Origin: Gambelia wislizenii
Lineage: Eukaryota; Chordata; Lepidosauria; Squamata; Crotaphytidae
NCBI GenBank assembly: GCA_030847615.1
Contig: JAUMIR010000003.1
Location: 69,388,001-69,452,000 of the forward strand
Reading direction: 5' to 3'
DNA: 64,000 bases
Shown piece after piece: positions 47,022 through 60,152 of this stretch. Within the stretch, counting starts at the first letter, position 1. Every line of letters begins with the position of its first letter. The notes under the pieces are model-generated. The model was not told the origin of the DNA. It did no database searches and worked only from the letters and a program-made list of their open reading frames with translations. Both the position numbers and the translations under genes were made by a program.

Positions 47022-48668
47022 GATCATAGAATCATAGAATTGTAGAGTTAGAAGAGACCACAAGGGCCATCCAGTCCAACCCCCTGCCACGCAGGAATCA
47101 TGATCAAAGCATCCCTGACAGATGGCCCATCCAGCCTCTGTTTAAAGACCTCCAAGGAAGGAGACCCCATCACGCTCCGAGGAAGTGTGTTTCACTGCCG
47201 AACAGCTCTTACTGTCAGAAAGTTCCTCCTAATGTTGAGGTGGAATCTCTGTTCCTGGAGCTTGCATCCATTGCTTCGTGTTCTAGTCTCTGGAGCAGCA
47301 GAAAACAAGCCTGCTCCATCCTCAGCGTGACATCCCTTCAAATATTTAAACAGGGCTATCATATTGCCCCTTAACCGTCTTTCTTCCAGGCTAAACATAC
47401 CCAGCTCCCTAAGTCTTTCCTCATAACTTCCAGACCTTTCACCATTTTAGTCACCCTTCTCTGGACACGCTCCAAGTTGTCAATATCCTTTTTGAATTGT
47501 GGTGCCCAGAACTGGACACAGTATTTTAGGTGAGGCCTGACCAAGGCAGAATAGAGTTGCACTATTACTTCCCTTGATCTAGACACTATACAGTACTTCT
47601 ATTGATGCAGCTCAAAATCGCATTGGCCTTTTTAGCTGACGCATCACACTGTTGACTCATGTTCATCTTATGGTCTACTAGGACTCCTAGATCCCTTTCG
47701 CACGTAGTCTCATTCAGTCAGGTCTCCCTCATCCTGTATCTATGCATTTCGTTTTTCTGCCCTAAATGCAGTACTTTACATTTCTCCATATTGAATTTCA
47801 TTTTGTTAGCTATGGCCCAGCTCTCCAGTCTACCTAGGTCATTTTGAATTTTGATCCTGTCCTCTAGGGTATTAGCTACTCCTCCTAATTTGGTGTCATC
47901 TGCAAATTTGATAAATATGCCCCTAATTCCCTCATCCAAGTCATTGAAAAAGATGTTGAATAGCACTGGGCCCAGGACAGAACCCTGTGGCACCCCACTG
48001 GTCACCTCTTTCCAAGACGAAGAGGAGCCACTGCTGAGCACCCTTTGGGTTTGGCTGGTCAACCAATTACAAATCCATTGAACAGTTAACTTGTGTAGCC
48101 CACATTTTACAAGCTTGTTTGCAAGAATGTCATGGGGAACCTTGTCAAAGGCCTTCCTGAAATCAAGCTATGTGATATCCACAGCGTTCCCTTCATCTAC
48201 CAAGCTGGTGATTTTATCAAAAAAAGAGATCAGATTAGTCTGGCATGACTTGTTTCTCTGAAACCCATGTTGACTTTTTGTGATTATAGCATTGCCTTCT
48301 AAATGTTCACAGACTCTCTGTTTAATGTTCTGCTCTAGAATCTTCCCTGGTATTGATGTCAGACTAACTGGATGATAATTGTTGGGATCCTCTTTCCCCC
48401 CCTTTTTGATGATGAGGACAATGTTGGCCCTCTTCTAGTCTGCTGGGACTTCTCCTGTTCTCCAGGAGTTCTCAAAGATTATTGCCAATGGCTCTGAGAT
48501 TACATTTGCCAGCTCTTTTAATACCCTTGGATATAATTCATCTGGTCCTGGAGATTTAAATTCATTTAGATTAAGAAGGTATTCCTGTACTGCCACTTTA
48601 CTTATTCTGTGCTGGATTTCCCCTATTGTGTCCTCTGTTCCATTATCCTCAGTTTGATCAGAAATTTG
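47022..48668 (-). mobile_element. CR1 LINE with reverse transcriptase remnant
   Basis: The 3' end is at 47022 ('agaatcatagaattgtagag') and the element runs leftward on the - strand. Frames give NEFKSPGPDELYPRVLKELA (48671-48435), SGVPQGSVLGPVLFNIFFND and FADDTKLGGVANTLEDRI (48062-47718). The last holds the RT catalytic FADD box. The 3' segment at 47586-47371 reads [20 protein letters not shown]. Frameshifts separate them. The element is 5'-truncated and splits the L1. Confidence 0.9.
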
Positions 48669-49327
48669 CAAATGTCACCAGAAATGTATTTACTATGCCT
48701 ATTTGACTGTGATATAAGTAAAGAACATATAAAAATACTATTTTACATGACATTAGCTGCCAGTATATGCTATGCTCAGTACTGGAAAATGGAAGGCTCT
48801 CCCAAAAAAGAGTAATGGTCAATAAAATTGATAGAAATGATTTACCTAGATAAATTAATGCAAATAATCAAGGAAAATAGTTTAGACACTTTTGAAGATG
48901 AATGGAAGGAACTGAAAGCATTCTTAGGTGAAATCTGGGAAAATAGGACACATCTAGGATTTCTTATATGAAAATTAGTAAAAACTTGATTAATTCAATC
49001 TGTTCCAATTAAGCATGGTTTAATATTTGTTGCTATAATGGCAAAAAATTTTTGAGATAAGTTAGGACATCAAGAAGTCAAGTTGAATGTATGTGATGAG
49101 TACTTAATGGGAAGTACATTATAGGTTAAAAATGGAAGAGAGAAGAAGATGGGGGAGGAATGAATGTGGAATGTATGGAAGAATCATGAGGATTTCGGTG
49201 AGTTAGGGATGTTTTGTCGGTTATGTTGTTATTGTGTTTTATTAATGTAAAAAATGAAAGAAAACAATTTGAGTTAATGCATATGTACAGAAAGTTTGGA
49301 CATAATAAAAATATTATTTTAAAAAAG

Positions 49328-52300
49328 TAGAAGGTAGTGCAAATGAACATAGAATGGAACAGTATACTGTGTGTGTCTAGCCTTGGAAAGAAATAAGGAA
49401 GTTTATACAAGTTTAAAGTTCTAAATAGTCATGAAGAACAGCTCCATGGGGAAAAAATTACATTAGGACAAGAGTAAAAAAAAAAAAAAGCATGATAAAT
49501 GGTGGCCAAATTTAAGTTCTTTAACATAAGTCATGGTTTGTTCCTCAACTATAATTGTTTAAAAGCAAATCTAGCCCCTGCTGCTATCCCAGCATCAGAT
49601 ATGAAATCCAGAAGCTACCTCATCCTGCAAATCTTGTTCCTCTTAAGACAGTATGAAGCTACCTTCTCGCCTAAAAATTATGCATCAACTTCATCTCAGT
49701 CTTGTCTAGATTCATTGTCAGACTGTTCATGCTTGTTCAGCTCAACAACTTTATATCACTGATTCAGTGATATACAAGAGAAACTATTGACTTAATGGGA
49801 ATTTAAAATAGAGCTGGATGGTGTCAATTTTGATAGTAGACTCCGGGCTAATAAATAGTCCCACCCAAATACACTCAATAAGCAGCAGTCTCAGTAATAA
49901 GAAACTCCTCATTTAGACACTAGGTGATGTGGTAATAGCATTAGCAATAGCATTCCATACAGTTTATCAGTGGCTGAGCCAACCTTGGAGCCCTCAGGGA
50001 TCAAACTCATAACCTTGTGGTTTGTAGAACTGGCATTTAACCACTGCACCACCAGGGTTCCAACAGTGGCTCAGTAACATTCTCTGGGGTTGGAGCTAGG
50101 AACAACCACTGCTGAGCAATGCCACTGGATCCTTATTGTGACCTCAAAAGAGGTAAAGGTCCACAGTGTCAAGATACATCATGGTCCATTTCATATATAA
50201 TGCTAAAGGGTAGTTTAGTGCTATGCAAAAAAATCTGAGTAGACTGTGGACTTGCATATCCCCTCCCCCTTACAGCACAGCTACAAGGAGGTTAGAAGCA
50301 TCAGCTTCCTTGTAAAAAGCAAAATGGTATCCAACAAGAACAAGGAAACATGTAGACACGGCTTATTGAAACAAGCCAGTATCAAACCACTACATCATTA
50401 CACCTATGGTTAGGATTGCCATATTCCAGAAGCTCAAATCCATGCATCAGTTTGCATATTAGATGCATATTATGTGAAATTATAATTAAGCATAGTATTA
50501 ATTTGCATTCTAATTACACAAATTCAGTATATTAATAGTTGCATTTTTTTCTACTATGTTTTAGACTTGGTACCATTTTAAAATAGTAAATTCTGAGAGA
50601 ATCAATTATATTTACAGTGCTGTTCTTGGAACAGGGAGCTTCGAGTTCAAATCCCTACTTGGTCATGGAATTACTAGGATGATCCCAAGCCATCACTACC
50701 TCTCAGCAAACCTACTTTATCGGGATGCTGTGGGGATTAATAGCAAGACAAAGCATGTAAAACGACAATGTACAATTCTTGGGGTGGTGACAGTGGTGGT
50801 GGTGTTAGTAGTAGTGACAGCAGTAGTAGCGGTAGTGATATAACGACAAAACGTTTTGTCATACACAGGGCATCTAGTGCTCTTTTAATCAGGTCACTAT
50901 AGTATGTGTATAAACAAAAGGAGGGAACAAATTGTGTTGGCAGGAAACAGTGCAAGTGCCATTCAAATTAATATGTTCAATACAATCTATGCATGTTTAC
51001 TTGGCAATACATACTGTTGGGCTATTCTGAGGCTTCTGAATATAACTTCAAAATCAATGGGACTTTTGTCACAGCTGACTTGTATCCAATTGATTTCAGT
51101 GGGTTAAGTATATGTATGAAATCTGTATCAAACCTATTATGTTTAATGAGTTTACTCTGTCTGGTAAGTGTGTTTAGATTTATAAGACAGTGGGTTTGTG
51201 AATGTCATATCATTTTAAGGTGTTTTTTTTTTAAAACAGCTTTTATGAAAGCTAAAATAAAACAAATAAAAAAGAATTGTGTAGAAACTTTTCCTATATA
51301 ACCAAGTTCCTGGAATTGCTAAAGAAAAGTTTAGAAGCAGTATCAGAGAGCATTCTACATTTGACTGCTCAGTTGTTGTTCTTGCAGCCATTTTAAAATT
51401 CAAAATGTTTTAAAGTGACAGTAATTTTTAGTAACACACACAGTTAGTTAATTTATATTCCACTTTAGAGTTTTTGTTTCTTTCTAATTATTTTTGTTTC
51501 CGAGATTGTTGTAGTTAATTGCTGTCAAGTTGACTTACAACACATTAATACAGGCTTAAATGGGAGGGGGATAATTGATGAGGTCCGCTATTTTTAAAAA
51601 TATTTTTAATTGCAAAAAGGAAAATACAAAGGAAAATAGCTAAGGCAAACTCATGCCTAGGACAAGCAATTTTTGAACAACTGCTTTAACCAAGTTTCAC
51701 AATTTTTTTGTACATCTCCAAGTTTTGGCAAACCTTAACACATAGTAATAAAGCACATTAAGATACATGAATAAACATTAATTACAAGGATTACTTCAAC
51801 TTGTTTAGTTTTTATACTGTCTGTGCTCTTCCTTTTTTCTTTTTTTTTTCATAGACATACTGTGACTTTTCAAGATATCCTTAGATTCACTTATTTTTGC
51901 ATTGTGAATAGTCTTTTTGGTCTTCTAAAGCTATATATATTAAGCTAAGCACAAGATGCTCTTAGGATTATCTTGAAATAGCTGTTGTTTAATCAAGACA
52001 GTTATGTGAGATTCTACCAAGAACTCACTAAAGCACAAAACCAAAACCCACACTATCAATAAACGTGGTACTAATTGGAATTCATCTCAGCTGTGTGTCT
52101 TTTGCACAATACTGCCTCTTTGTGGCAGCCCAAAGAAAGTATAAAACATCAGTTACAAACTGGCTGACTACAACTTCAAAAAAGTAAACACATGGTAAAA
52201 ATTTGATACAATTGCATTATACTTTTTATATGCCAACAGTTCTCTCTCTTACTCCACTCTAACAGGCAAAAGAAAGAGTTTGCCTCCATAGGCATAAAAG

Positions 52301-53419
52301 GACATGCATGAACAGTCAAATATTGCTTGAGCCCTTTATTGAAAGGAATTTCTACAACACGGAAAACTGAATTATCTTAACCCCTTTCAAATGAGGTAGG
52401 TGTTATTATTTTCACTCTTCAGGTAAGAAAACTTGATATACAGCATCAAGAGCAGATAATATTAAACCTTCAAAATTTTGGCTTTAAAAACATATTTAAC
52501 AATAACCCCAAATTTAAGCAAGGTAAGTTGTGCACACGCACACATACTGTAAGTTCAACAAGCTGTATTAGTGTTGCATAGCCAGTGTGCTACAGAACTG
52601 AGAGTAAAAGGTAGGGAGTCTAGCTCCTCATTGTGCTCCATTTTGACTAAAACACCACACCTCCAGCAATTTTTGCAATGCAGTAGACTCAGCATAGTTT
52701 TTCAGTATTTTTGAATATGAGGAAGCATCTATCTCCCAATACAGTACTTCTAATCAAAAGCAGTGCTAACATAAATGGTAACTAATGTATTGCCATTTAC
52801 ACAGTTATTCACTAAAATTATGTGCATATCTGCATCATTGGTGTCAAGGGAAATGATGGTAATAATAGCATGCAATTTATTTGATAGCAAATAAGGTATG
52901 GCAGCTTGGTTAATAACTATCTATCCCTGTTGACATTAAGCACACCTTTATGTTTATGTTGGGGTAAAGGAGTAGGTTGAATCATAAAAACGGGGGTGTA
53001 GTAAATTTTTCAGTGGTATGGAGAGGACTGCAAAAACTCCAAGGATGGGACAAGCTTTAATCAGAACATGTTTATTTGAGATGCTGTTTTTGGACTGTCT
53101 AGAAAATGCAGTTCTTCATACAAACTACATGATGTCATGGAGGATGAGGAAGATATTGCGGAACAATAATTCCCTAGCCAGAATGGTAACAGTAATGTTT
53201 TCTCTAACAGCCGGACCCCAGCCAGAGCTTTGCATGAACAGGGCTAGGCTATAAGTCCAAAACCCAGCTCATCACATAGCATTGATATATAGGCTGAAGA
53301 CAGGTGAGCCATGTCAGTAATGACTCCAGATTGGATCTAGTAGTTTAAATCAAAATAATTTATTGTTAAAAATATGACACATAAATGTCCATTCTATTGT
53401 TAAAAATCTTTTTTTAATA
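49328..53419. other. Intergenic, mostly unassigned
   Basis: A/T-rich, with the dispersed-repeat tail at 49960-50065 ('agcatttaaccactrcacca' type). A (TAG/TGG)n-like stretch with 'gtggtggtggtgttagtagt' lies near 50795. No gene or RNA is recognised. Open frames at 50993-51301 and 52-53 kb have no family features. Confidence 0.45.
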
Positions 53420-53640
53420 CAGGTCAACCCCATATCTTCAGGGGATACATTCCAAGAGCCCCTGTGGATACATGAAACTGTGGATAATAGGGAGCCCTAA
53501 TATTTTCAATGAGGCAAACACCAGACATTGACCACAGAATCACATTGGAGGATCTAGAAATGCCTAGAGAGAACATATGTTTCCTGACGTGGATAAGTGA
53601 AACTGTGGATACCAAATACATGGATACGGGGGTTGACCTG
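53420..53640. mobile_element. Tigger-like MITE, 221 bp
   Basis: Starts CAGGTCAACCCC and ends GGGGGTTGACCTG with TA on both sides. Inner blocks 'gtggatacatgaaactgtgg' and 'gtgaaactgtggataccaaa' are repeated. It is the same general family style as 31681 and 13768 but a distinct subfamily. Confidence 0.8.
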
Positions 53641-56600
53641 TATTTCATCAACTTCATTATCAAATATTTGCATTATAATATATAATATACAGTATAAAAA
53701 TCAACCAATGCATCAATGAGGAATTTATAGAATCAATGGTATTGATTATATTTATCAGATCTCAGTAAACTGTAAAACTGTCCCAAATGCTCTGAGACTT
53801 TAAAATTTAATACAACAGAAAAATGAGCAATGCTTCCTAACAATTTTAGGACAGGGTTTACTAGTGTTTTGGCAGTTCCCGAACCACAAATGTTTGCATC
53901 TTCCAGTAAAATGTAAATAACCCATACAAAGGAAGCAATTTTTGTGGTGTAATGGTATAGGTCTTATCCTATAGGCTAATAAGATTTATAATACCTGGGC
54001 TGGAATTAAGACTTTACTAAAGTTATTTTTTTAATTGCTGGAGTCTTATAATTGACTCTACTTTTAGGGCTGTTCTGTATCAGTAATGCCTGAAGGGAAA
54101 ATACTTTATAAAGTGTATTCACCAGCATAAAAAAACGTGAATTGGTTATTATAGTGGGCACTGCAAAAGGACAATATTTATTTCTGAAATGGGAGGTGCT
54201 GTGTCCTGCCTGAAGGACTCAGACTCTGACCAGAAAGTTTTTCTCCCTATTCCAGATTTGTAGGATTCTGTTGAAGTTACTCAGTAACTTAGAAAAGGCC
54301 CTATGTGTATGAACCTGCCTTATGCCAAGTCAAATAATTGGTCCCTCTTGTTCAAAAACACAAGAGTGACAGTAGTTTTTAGGAGTTTCTGAAGAAAATC
54401 CTTGTCAACCCTAGAAGACTGAACCTGGCAGACAAAACATGTGCTGCCTCACTGTGCTATAACTGTTCTTCAACGGGGGGGGGGGGCACTGATTGTAACC
54501 TAAGAGATGGTACAACCATCCTTTCATATCAGGAAAGGTCTATGGAGGATGATTATTAAAAAAAAGAAAGAACTTCACACTTCCTAATTGAGAATCCCAC
54601 TGTCCACATCAGACAGGTGCTCAGAGGTACTCTAACCTGATGGTTATAGTACACGCTCTGTGGCTGAGCTCTAATACTGAGATTTGGTTCTGATATTTTT
54701 AAAAGCAATCTAGACACATAAGAATCCAAGACTACAACCCTTATTGTTTACGGCCTGCACACATTATGACATCAGAACATTACAAAAACTGCCTGTGCCA
54801 AGGCACTTCAAGGTTATACAACAGCACTTGGGGAAGATGTATGCTTACAAATGTTCAGTGGTGGTGGGGTGCCAGATGCCTTTGTAAACACTATCCATCA
54901 AGTAGCAGCAGTCTTTAAGACAATATATAACAGTTCTTTCCATGTCATCATTTTTTATTAAATAAATATGCAATTATATTTCATTCATGATTGAGAGCCC
55001 TCACATCTTCTATCAGCAGTGCATGTCCACTGTGGAGATATTAAGTTTTCCCAGCGCTCATATGGCACTATTTCCTCATCAGGAAAATGAGCTTCATCCC
55101 CAGAATAAGACTACATTGATCTTACTATCATTGTGTGGAATGCCACTGTGCATGGGTCACCTGCTGAACGCTAGTTGAAGTGTGAAGTATGTTGAGCAAC
55201 AACTCTCCCTTTCCCTGTGCCATGTGAAAAAAAATATTAAAATGTCATATTTTATTTTCCCCAGTCTGTACAAAAGCAGTCTCATTTGGCTTTGTTTTTC
55301 CTTCTAAAATGTATGAACCACAAGGAAGACTAGAGAGGATAGATGGGAGGAGAATCTGACTACAGTACTGTCTTCTAAATATGTCTAGAAAAAAATCTGC
55401 TCTATACTTTGTATGAGGTTATTTTGATTTTTGGAACAATAAGCACCCCATACCCCTCTGTCACTAGAACTGGGGAGTGGACAATTGAGCCCCAGATGCA
55501 GTTGGACTACAGGTCCCATCATATATAGCCAGCATAGCCAAAGATGTGAACTCATTGAAGCCACAGTCTAGTAATATTTGGAGGTCATGTTAATCTTCTG
55601 TGTATCACTCCAGTTTTAGCATATGTATGGCTAAAGCTACCTGTTCCTGATCCCTGCACTAGAGGAAATCCTATCAAATCTAGAAAATGCAGAATGATTT
55701 TAGGATGAAAAACTAATAATAAGTGAACAGGGAAAGGCTATGCTGATATTTTGAATTATCTCCCTTCAACTAGATTATGTGGACTTAAGATACAGTTCTA
55801 CTCTCTCACTCTCCTTAGCCCCACAGAGCTGGAGGCAAATAGCACTCCTTAAATTGGTACCTGGGGTTCACATACTTGGTGTGGAAAAGTCTTCATTAAA
55901 AGGGAATTTCTTCCTGTGAAGAACAGCAATGAATACTAAATAGACTTTCTTTATCTTACTAAACATTTTTATTTACAAAACCCCCTAAAGAACCTGATAA
56001 TTGTTTTAAATGAGCAGTTGGGAGCCCCATATTAATTGCTAATCTTCCAAATGGCTTTTATTGTATGATATTTAAATTATAGGGTGCCCAAGTGATATGG
56101 AAATATTTGTGGAAAAAGTGTGGTTTTTGAATGCATCAGAATGTTATGAGAGTTACTCCACAATTATGTACAGTACATTATCATGGTGAAGTATAGTTTC
56201 TAAATATAAATAGGAGGGAAAATAATCCCAACATAAAAGCAAATAATTTATTAAACATGTTTTAAAATTTCTGCAAACATGGATTCTTTTCCCACCATCT
56301 TGTGCTTTTCTGAGGGTACACCACTTCTTGTTTCTTTTACAAATGTGGTGCCCTCCAGATGTGCTGGTCAACAACTCCCATCGCACACACACACACAGTT
56401 TCTATGTATGCCTGCACAAATACATTTTCCAAAGACAATGTCATATTTTTGGAGGTTACCATGCTGCAAAAGTTATTTTTAAAAATCTGTGTTTCAATGG
56501 CTGGATGCTTCTTCAACAATAAAAGTACTTTTTGAAATACAGGAACTGAAGACTTTCCAATTTAATACTGACAGACCTTAATGACCCATCTCCAATATTT
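53641..56600 (-). other. Intergenic, probably including PPP2R3A 3' UTR
   Basis: The part next to the PPP2R3A stop is likely 3' UTR read leftward. Possible poly(A) signals on the - strand (TTTATT on +) include 56247-56252. Small foldback-family fragments lie at 55490-55600 and 56347-56385. Where the transcript ends cannot be fixed. Confidence 0.4.
56247..56252 (-). terminator. Candidate poly(A) signal of PPP2R3A
   Basis: AATAAA on the - strand about 350 bases after the stop. Others lie further left, so this is only the first plausible site. Confidence 0.3.
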
Positions 56601-56697
56601 TTATGGTGAAAGATCTGAAATAACTAATTTGTCTGACTTTTCTCCAATTTCAGGGAGAGATAACAATTCATCTGTTTCATAGTCATCTTCAAAAGAT
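56601..56697 (-). CDS. PPP2R3A: PPP2R3A last coding exon (PP2A B'' subunit)
   Basis: PPP2R3A (PR72/PR130) is a calcium-binding regulatory subunit that directs the PP2A phosphatase. On the - strand an acceptor (TTGTTCTTTTCTTGTAG) is followed by one base completing a codon and 31 codons: SFEDDYETDELLSLPEIGEK, then SDKLVISDLSP and TAA. The acidic FED-YETDE core matches the C-terminal tail of vertebrate PPP2R3A as I recall it; the remainder diverges. Human MSL2 and PPP2R3A are convergent neighbours, the same arrangement as here. The rest of the gene, with the EF-hands, lies right of the window. The exon is too short to be certain without an alignment. Confidence 0.75.
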
Positions 56698-57584
56698 CTA
56701 CAAGAAAAGAACAAAGATATTAAGAATGTAGATGGTCTGGATGTATAATTATAAATATTAAAAGTTTTCCAATTACACTAATCTTACAACAGATTAAGAT
56801 AGACATTATATGAATACAATGGAGTCTTGTCATCTAAAACAGTTTATTGTAGCATGCCTGAATTATTATTAATCAACTGTCAATTTAAAAATATGAGGAA
56901 AATATAAGTAGTAGGCTCAAATGAACATGAAATTCAAGTGATACAAGCTATGATAATTAGGATAAATCCAAAATGAATAAAATGTAAAAGCTTCTCCTTG
57001 GCCCCAGTGTTTTATCATTTTTTCTCTATACACTTGCAGGTGTGCATAATGTATTGCTGCCTATACATTACCTGCCATTCTATGGAATATTCAAATATCA
57101 CCCCATAACAATTGCATTGCAAGGGAATGGGGGGGGGATTCAAATCACTTTGGGGATAGCCTTTGGGTGCTTCTGGATGAGGCATATATTGTCCAATTTC
57201 CCTGACCCTTCATACAGTGTTACAGACTCTGTCGTGTATAGTTTGTAACCCTCTTGTATTTCTCCATTGCTTTTTCCATCTTTTGTCTTACATCTAAGCG
57301 AGAGAGATGGAGTATCTTCACAGTGTCTTCTTACTGATAGTGCTGGGACCACTCTGGTAGTACTGTTTGACTCAAACAGCATACAAAAGGCCATTGCTAT
57401 TTTATAAGAAGAAGAATTACCCCAAGGTGAACCACTGGGGTGAGAGATAACATGGCCAAATCATGTACTTTCCTCAGAGCTGAATTGTGCTGGCTGATCT
57501 ATGGTCAGAGAACAAAATAAATCCCACCCTGAATCTGCTCAATGCTAATGCTTGTGTCTTGTTTTGCTGGGAATATTTTCAGTA

Positions 57585-57796
57585 GGCACCAGATCCAATT
57601 TGATCTTGGAAGCTAAGCAGTGACAGCTCTAGTTAGTACTGGGATGGGAGACCAACAACTAATACCAAGCACTGTAGGTTATATTTCAGAGGAAGAAACT
57701 GGCAAAAACACCTTTGGGTATTCCTTGCCTAAGAAAAACCCTATGAAATTCATGAGGTCGACAATTGACTTAAAGGGACAAATGCATACAGACAAG
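57585..57796 (+). repeat. 5S-rRNA-derived SINE, interrupted at its tail by copia
   Basis: Head 'gatcttggaagctaagcag' and 'gttagtactgggatgggaga' is 5S-like. The tail reads 'gaggtcgacaattgacttaa' then an ACA-rich end, where the copia element is inserted. The remaining tail is at 63289 ('acaagtacatatatg'). Confidence 0.85.
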
Positions 57797-58203
57797 TGTC
57801 AGGGGATGATAGGACACTCAATCCCTGGCAGAAGCCAAAAACTATCTCAGCAGATGTAGTAGCAACCTGTTCCCAAGAATACTCACACAAAGAGTGTTTG
57901 ACGTCCAAATAAGCAGGATGCACTTTTATCTTCAAAGTCAAATAGTTGCAATATGTACAAATATTTACAATTGAAGGACAAACTGCTTCACCAGGCATCA
58001 GCATTCACAAGAAGAAGTGAAGGAAGTGAGCTCTGTTCTGAGCTCTCATCTCTCTCTCTCTCTTTCTCTCTCTCCAGGACATTGCCCTCTAGTGGCCTGA
58101 CTAAGCATGACTTGGTAGTTCATGGATTCAGCCATTATGACTCAGAATGATTCTGCAGTTGTTTGGCCATTTTATAATGGAGTTCAGTCTCTAACTCCTG
58201 ACA
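57797..58203 (-). repeat. 3' LTR of the copia element
   Basis: 407 bp, TG...CA ends. By eye about 13 differences from the other LTR in the first 165 aligned bases. A (CT)n expansion near 58050 replaces a short TA run in the other copy. Confidence 0.95.
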
Positions 58204-58205
58204 AT

Positions 58206-58216
58206 CCCCTCCAAAA
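58206..58216 (-). other. Polypurine tract of the copia element
   Basis: TTTTGGAGGGG on the - strand, two bases before the 3' LTR; the usual primer for plus-strand synthesis. Confidence 0.7.
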
Positions 58217-58328
58217 TGATCAAACTACTGCACAGGATGCATGTTATCATCACAACATAACATCATTAACATACATTGTTGGACATCAATTATCTGTCAG
58301 TTGACCTTCCCTTTTGACATCTTTCACT

Positions 58329-60088
58329 TTACACACTAGTGACAAGGCCCAGATTCTTTGCCATCTCCTCATGGCTTTCTGCTGGAAGGGCTTTTCTGAG
58401 CAGGTCTGCAACATTGGCCTCAGATGAACAGCACTTCAGACACAAGACACCTTCTTGTATTAGCCGCCACACATTTTGGTAGCGTACCGCAATGTACTTT
58501 GTCCTGCATTTCAGATTTTCTGCTTCTGCCATAGCTATGCAGGCTTGTGAGTCCTCGTGCACCTCAACAGGCATTTGGCATGGCTCCCCAAGGTCTGCAA
58601 GCATCTGCCTTACCCATTGTACCCAGGACCGGTTTAAGGAATTTTGGGGCCCCCTGCAATGCTTTACTTTGGGGCCCCCATATGTTTATCTCAGATCAAT
58701 GTAACCTAACCTATTCACCGTACAGGATGTTCAGATTATAGTAGGACCCCCGTATCCCTGGATTCATTATCCATGGGACACAAAACAGCACACCTACCAT
58801 AGAATCTTCCTAGAAAATGTGTCTTCCCTAGCCCTTTTCTAGGCCTTCCAAGGCAACTCTATGGTATTTTAAACCAGAAATCCCATTATTTTCATATTAA
58901 GGAGGCCAACACGGGGCCCTCTCTTGACCTCGGGGCCCCCTCTTGACCTTGGGGCCCCCTGCCAATGCTGATTTGGCAGACAGGTTAAACCGGCCCTGAT
59001 TGTACCTCACTTGCCATCTCAGACAAGGCTGTGAATTCAGCTTTAGTGGTACAAATGGCCACACAATTCTGCTTTCTTTATCTCTACACTAGAGCTCTCT
59101 GCATACCTGACCACCAACCCGGTCACTGACTTCCTGTCTGAAGTCTCAGCAGCAAAAGAGCTGCCCACATAGCACTCCAGGGCCACCTGACTTCCTGTCA
59201 GCTTCAAACGCATGTCCCTGGTCCCCTTGAGAAATTTAACTACCCTCTTCAGGGCTTCCCAATCTGCCCTCCTTGGCTTGGAGACTCTTCTGCTGAGCAC
59301 CCCAGCTGCAAAACTGATGTCAGGCCTTGTGTCGTTTGCAATAAACAACAGACTGCCTACCAATGAGTGGTACAGATCTGGCCTCTCAAACTCCTGTTCC
59401 GCCTCCAAGTTCACAAAACCAGTGGTCATTGGTGTCTTGACCACTTTTGCTTTACTAAGCCCACACTTGGCCGCAAGACTGTCAATCTTCTTCTTCTGGC
59501 TTAGGAAAATTTCTCCAAGACCAGTTCTTTCTACCTCTACGCCTAAATAACATCTCAGGCTGCCTAGGTCCTTCAACTTCAACCAGTTTTCTAACTCCAC
59601 CTGCACTTTCTTGACATCACTGGTACTCTTTGCTGCCATACAAAGGTCACCCACATAGGTAACTAGCATGACAGCACTATCACCTGCCCCCTTGGTGTAC
59701 ACACAGGCATCTGCAATGCTCCTTGTGTAACCTAGTGACACCAAAACTTGATGCATGCACTTGTTCCAGCAACGTGTGCTTTGTTTCAAGACTTAGAGTA
59801 CTTTGCATAACAAGTACACCTTGCTCTCACCTGCACTGTCATACCCTGGGGCCTGTTCCATGAACACTGTCTCTTCAAGATCAGCAGGTATGCTGTTTCA
59901 AAGTCAAAGTGTTGCACAGCCATCTGCCTCTTGGCTGCTACAGCTAACACTAACCTAAGACTTTCTGACTTTGCTGTGGGTGAAAAGGCTTTGTCAAAAT
60001 TGCTGTAGCGCTCCTGCAAAAAGCCTTTCACAACTAAGCATGCCTTATACTTTTGTGTCCCTTCAGGCATGTCCTTAAGCTTGTACAC
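58329..60088 (-). pseudogene. Copia reverse transcriptase and RNase H, inactive
   Basis: Frame 60088-59786 gives KACLVVKGFLQERYSNFDKA, FSPTAKSESLRLVLAVAAKR and HFDFETAYL with the first catalytic Asp. 59789-59043 continues with LVTYVGDLCMAAKS where copia RTs have YVDD, so one catalytic Asp is Gly, then KTPMTTGF, HSLVGSLLFIANDTRPDIS and the RNase H start. The hAT MITE then splits the gene, and 58604-58329 gives VHEDSQACIAMAEAENLKCR with RNase H end. Frameshifts lie between the frames. Confidence 0.9.
58624..58998. mobile_element. hAT MITE with perfect 8-bp duplication
   Basis: 375 bp. Ends CAGGACCGGTTTAA and TTAAACCGGCCCTG are inverted copies. ATTGTACC flanks it on both sides (58616-58623, 58999-59006), the 8-bp target duplication of hAT elements. 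The interior has 'ggggccccc' blocks and a short Tigger-like stretch near 58745. No transposase. Confidence 0.93.
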
Positions 60089-60152
60089 CCACCTGCAACC
60101 AACAACCTTTTGGTCTTTGGGCCTCTCAACACCTAGAACACTTTCCTCTCAA

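Larger units (their letters stand above)
45601..49327 (+). mobile_element. L1 LINE (ORF2 3' part), split by Helitron and CR1
   Basis: 45601-46174 encodes KIWKKYKARCVQRTPGWICP, then EELKIDGIECRWWLYLQL and, shifted, CWKMIYKWYLTPDKPARIYK, the C-terminal region of vertebrate L1 ORF2. 46922-47021 continues with a GGTFYHMWWSCKQARKFWS-like reading. 48669-48815 gives MYLLCLFDCDISKEHIKILF and ASICYAQYWK. The 3' UTR ends in an A-rich tail near 49327. Stops and frameshifts show it is dead. Confidence 0.8.
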
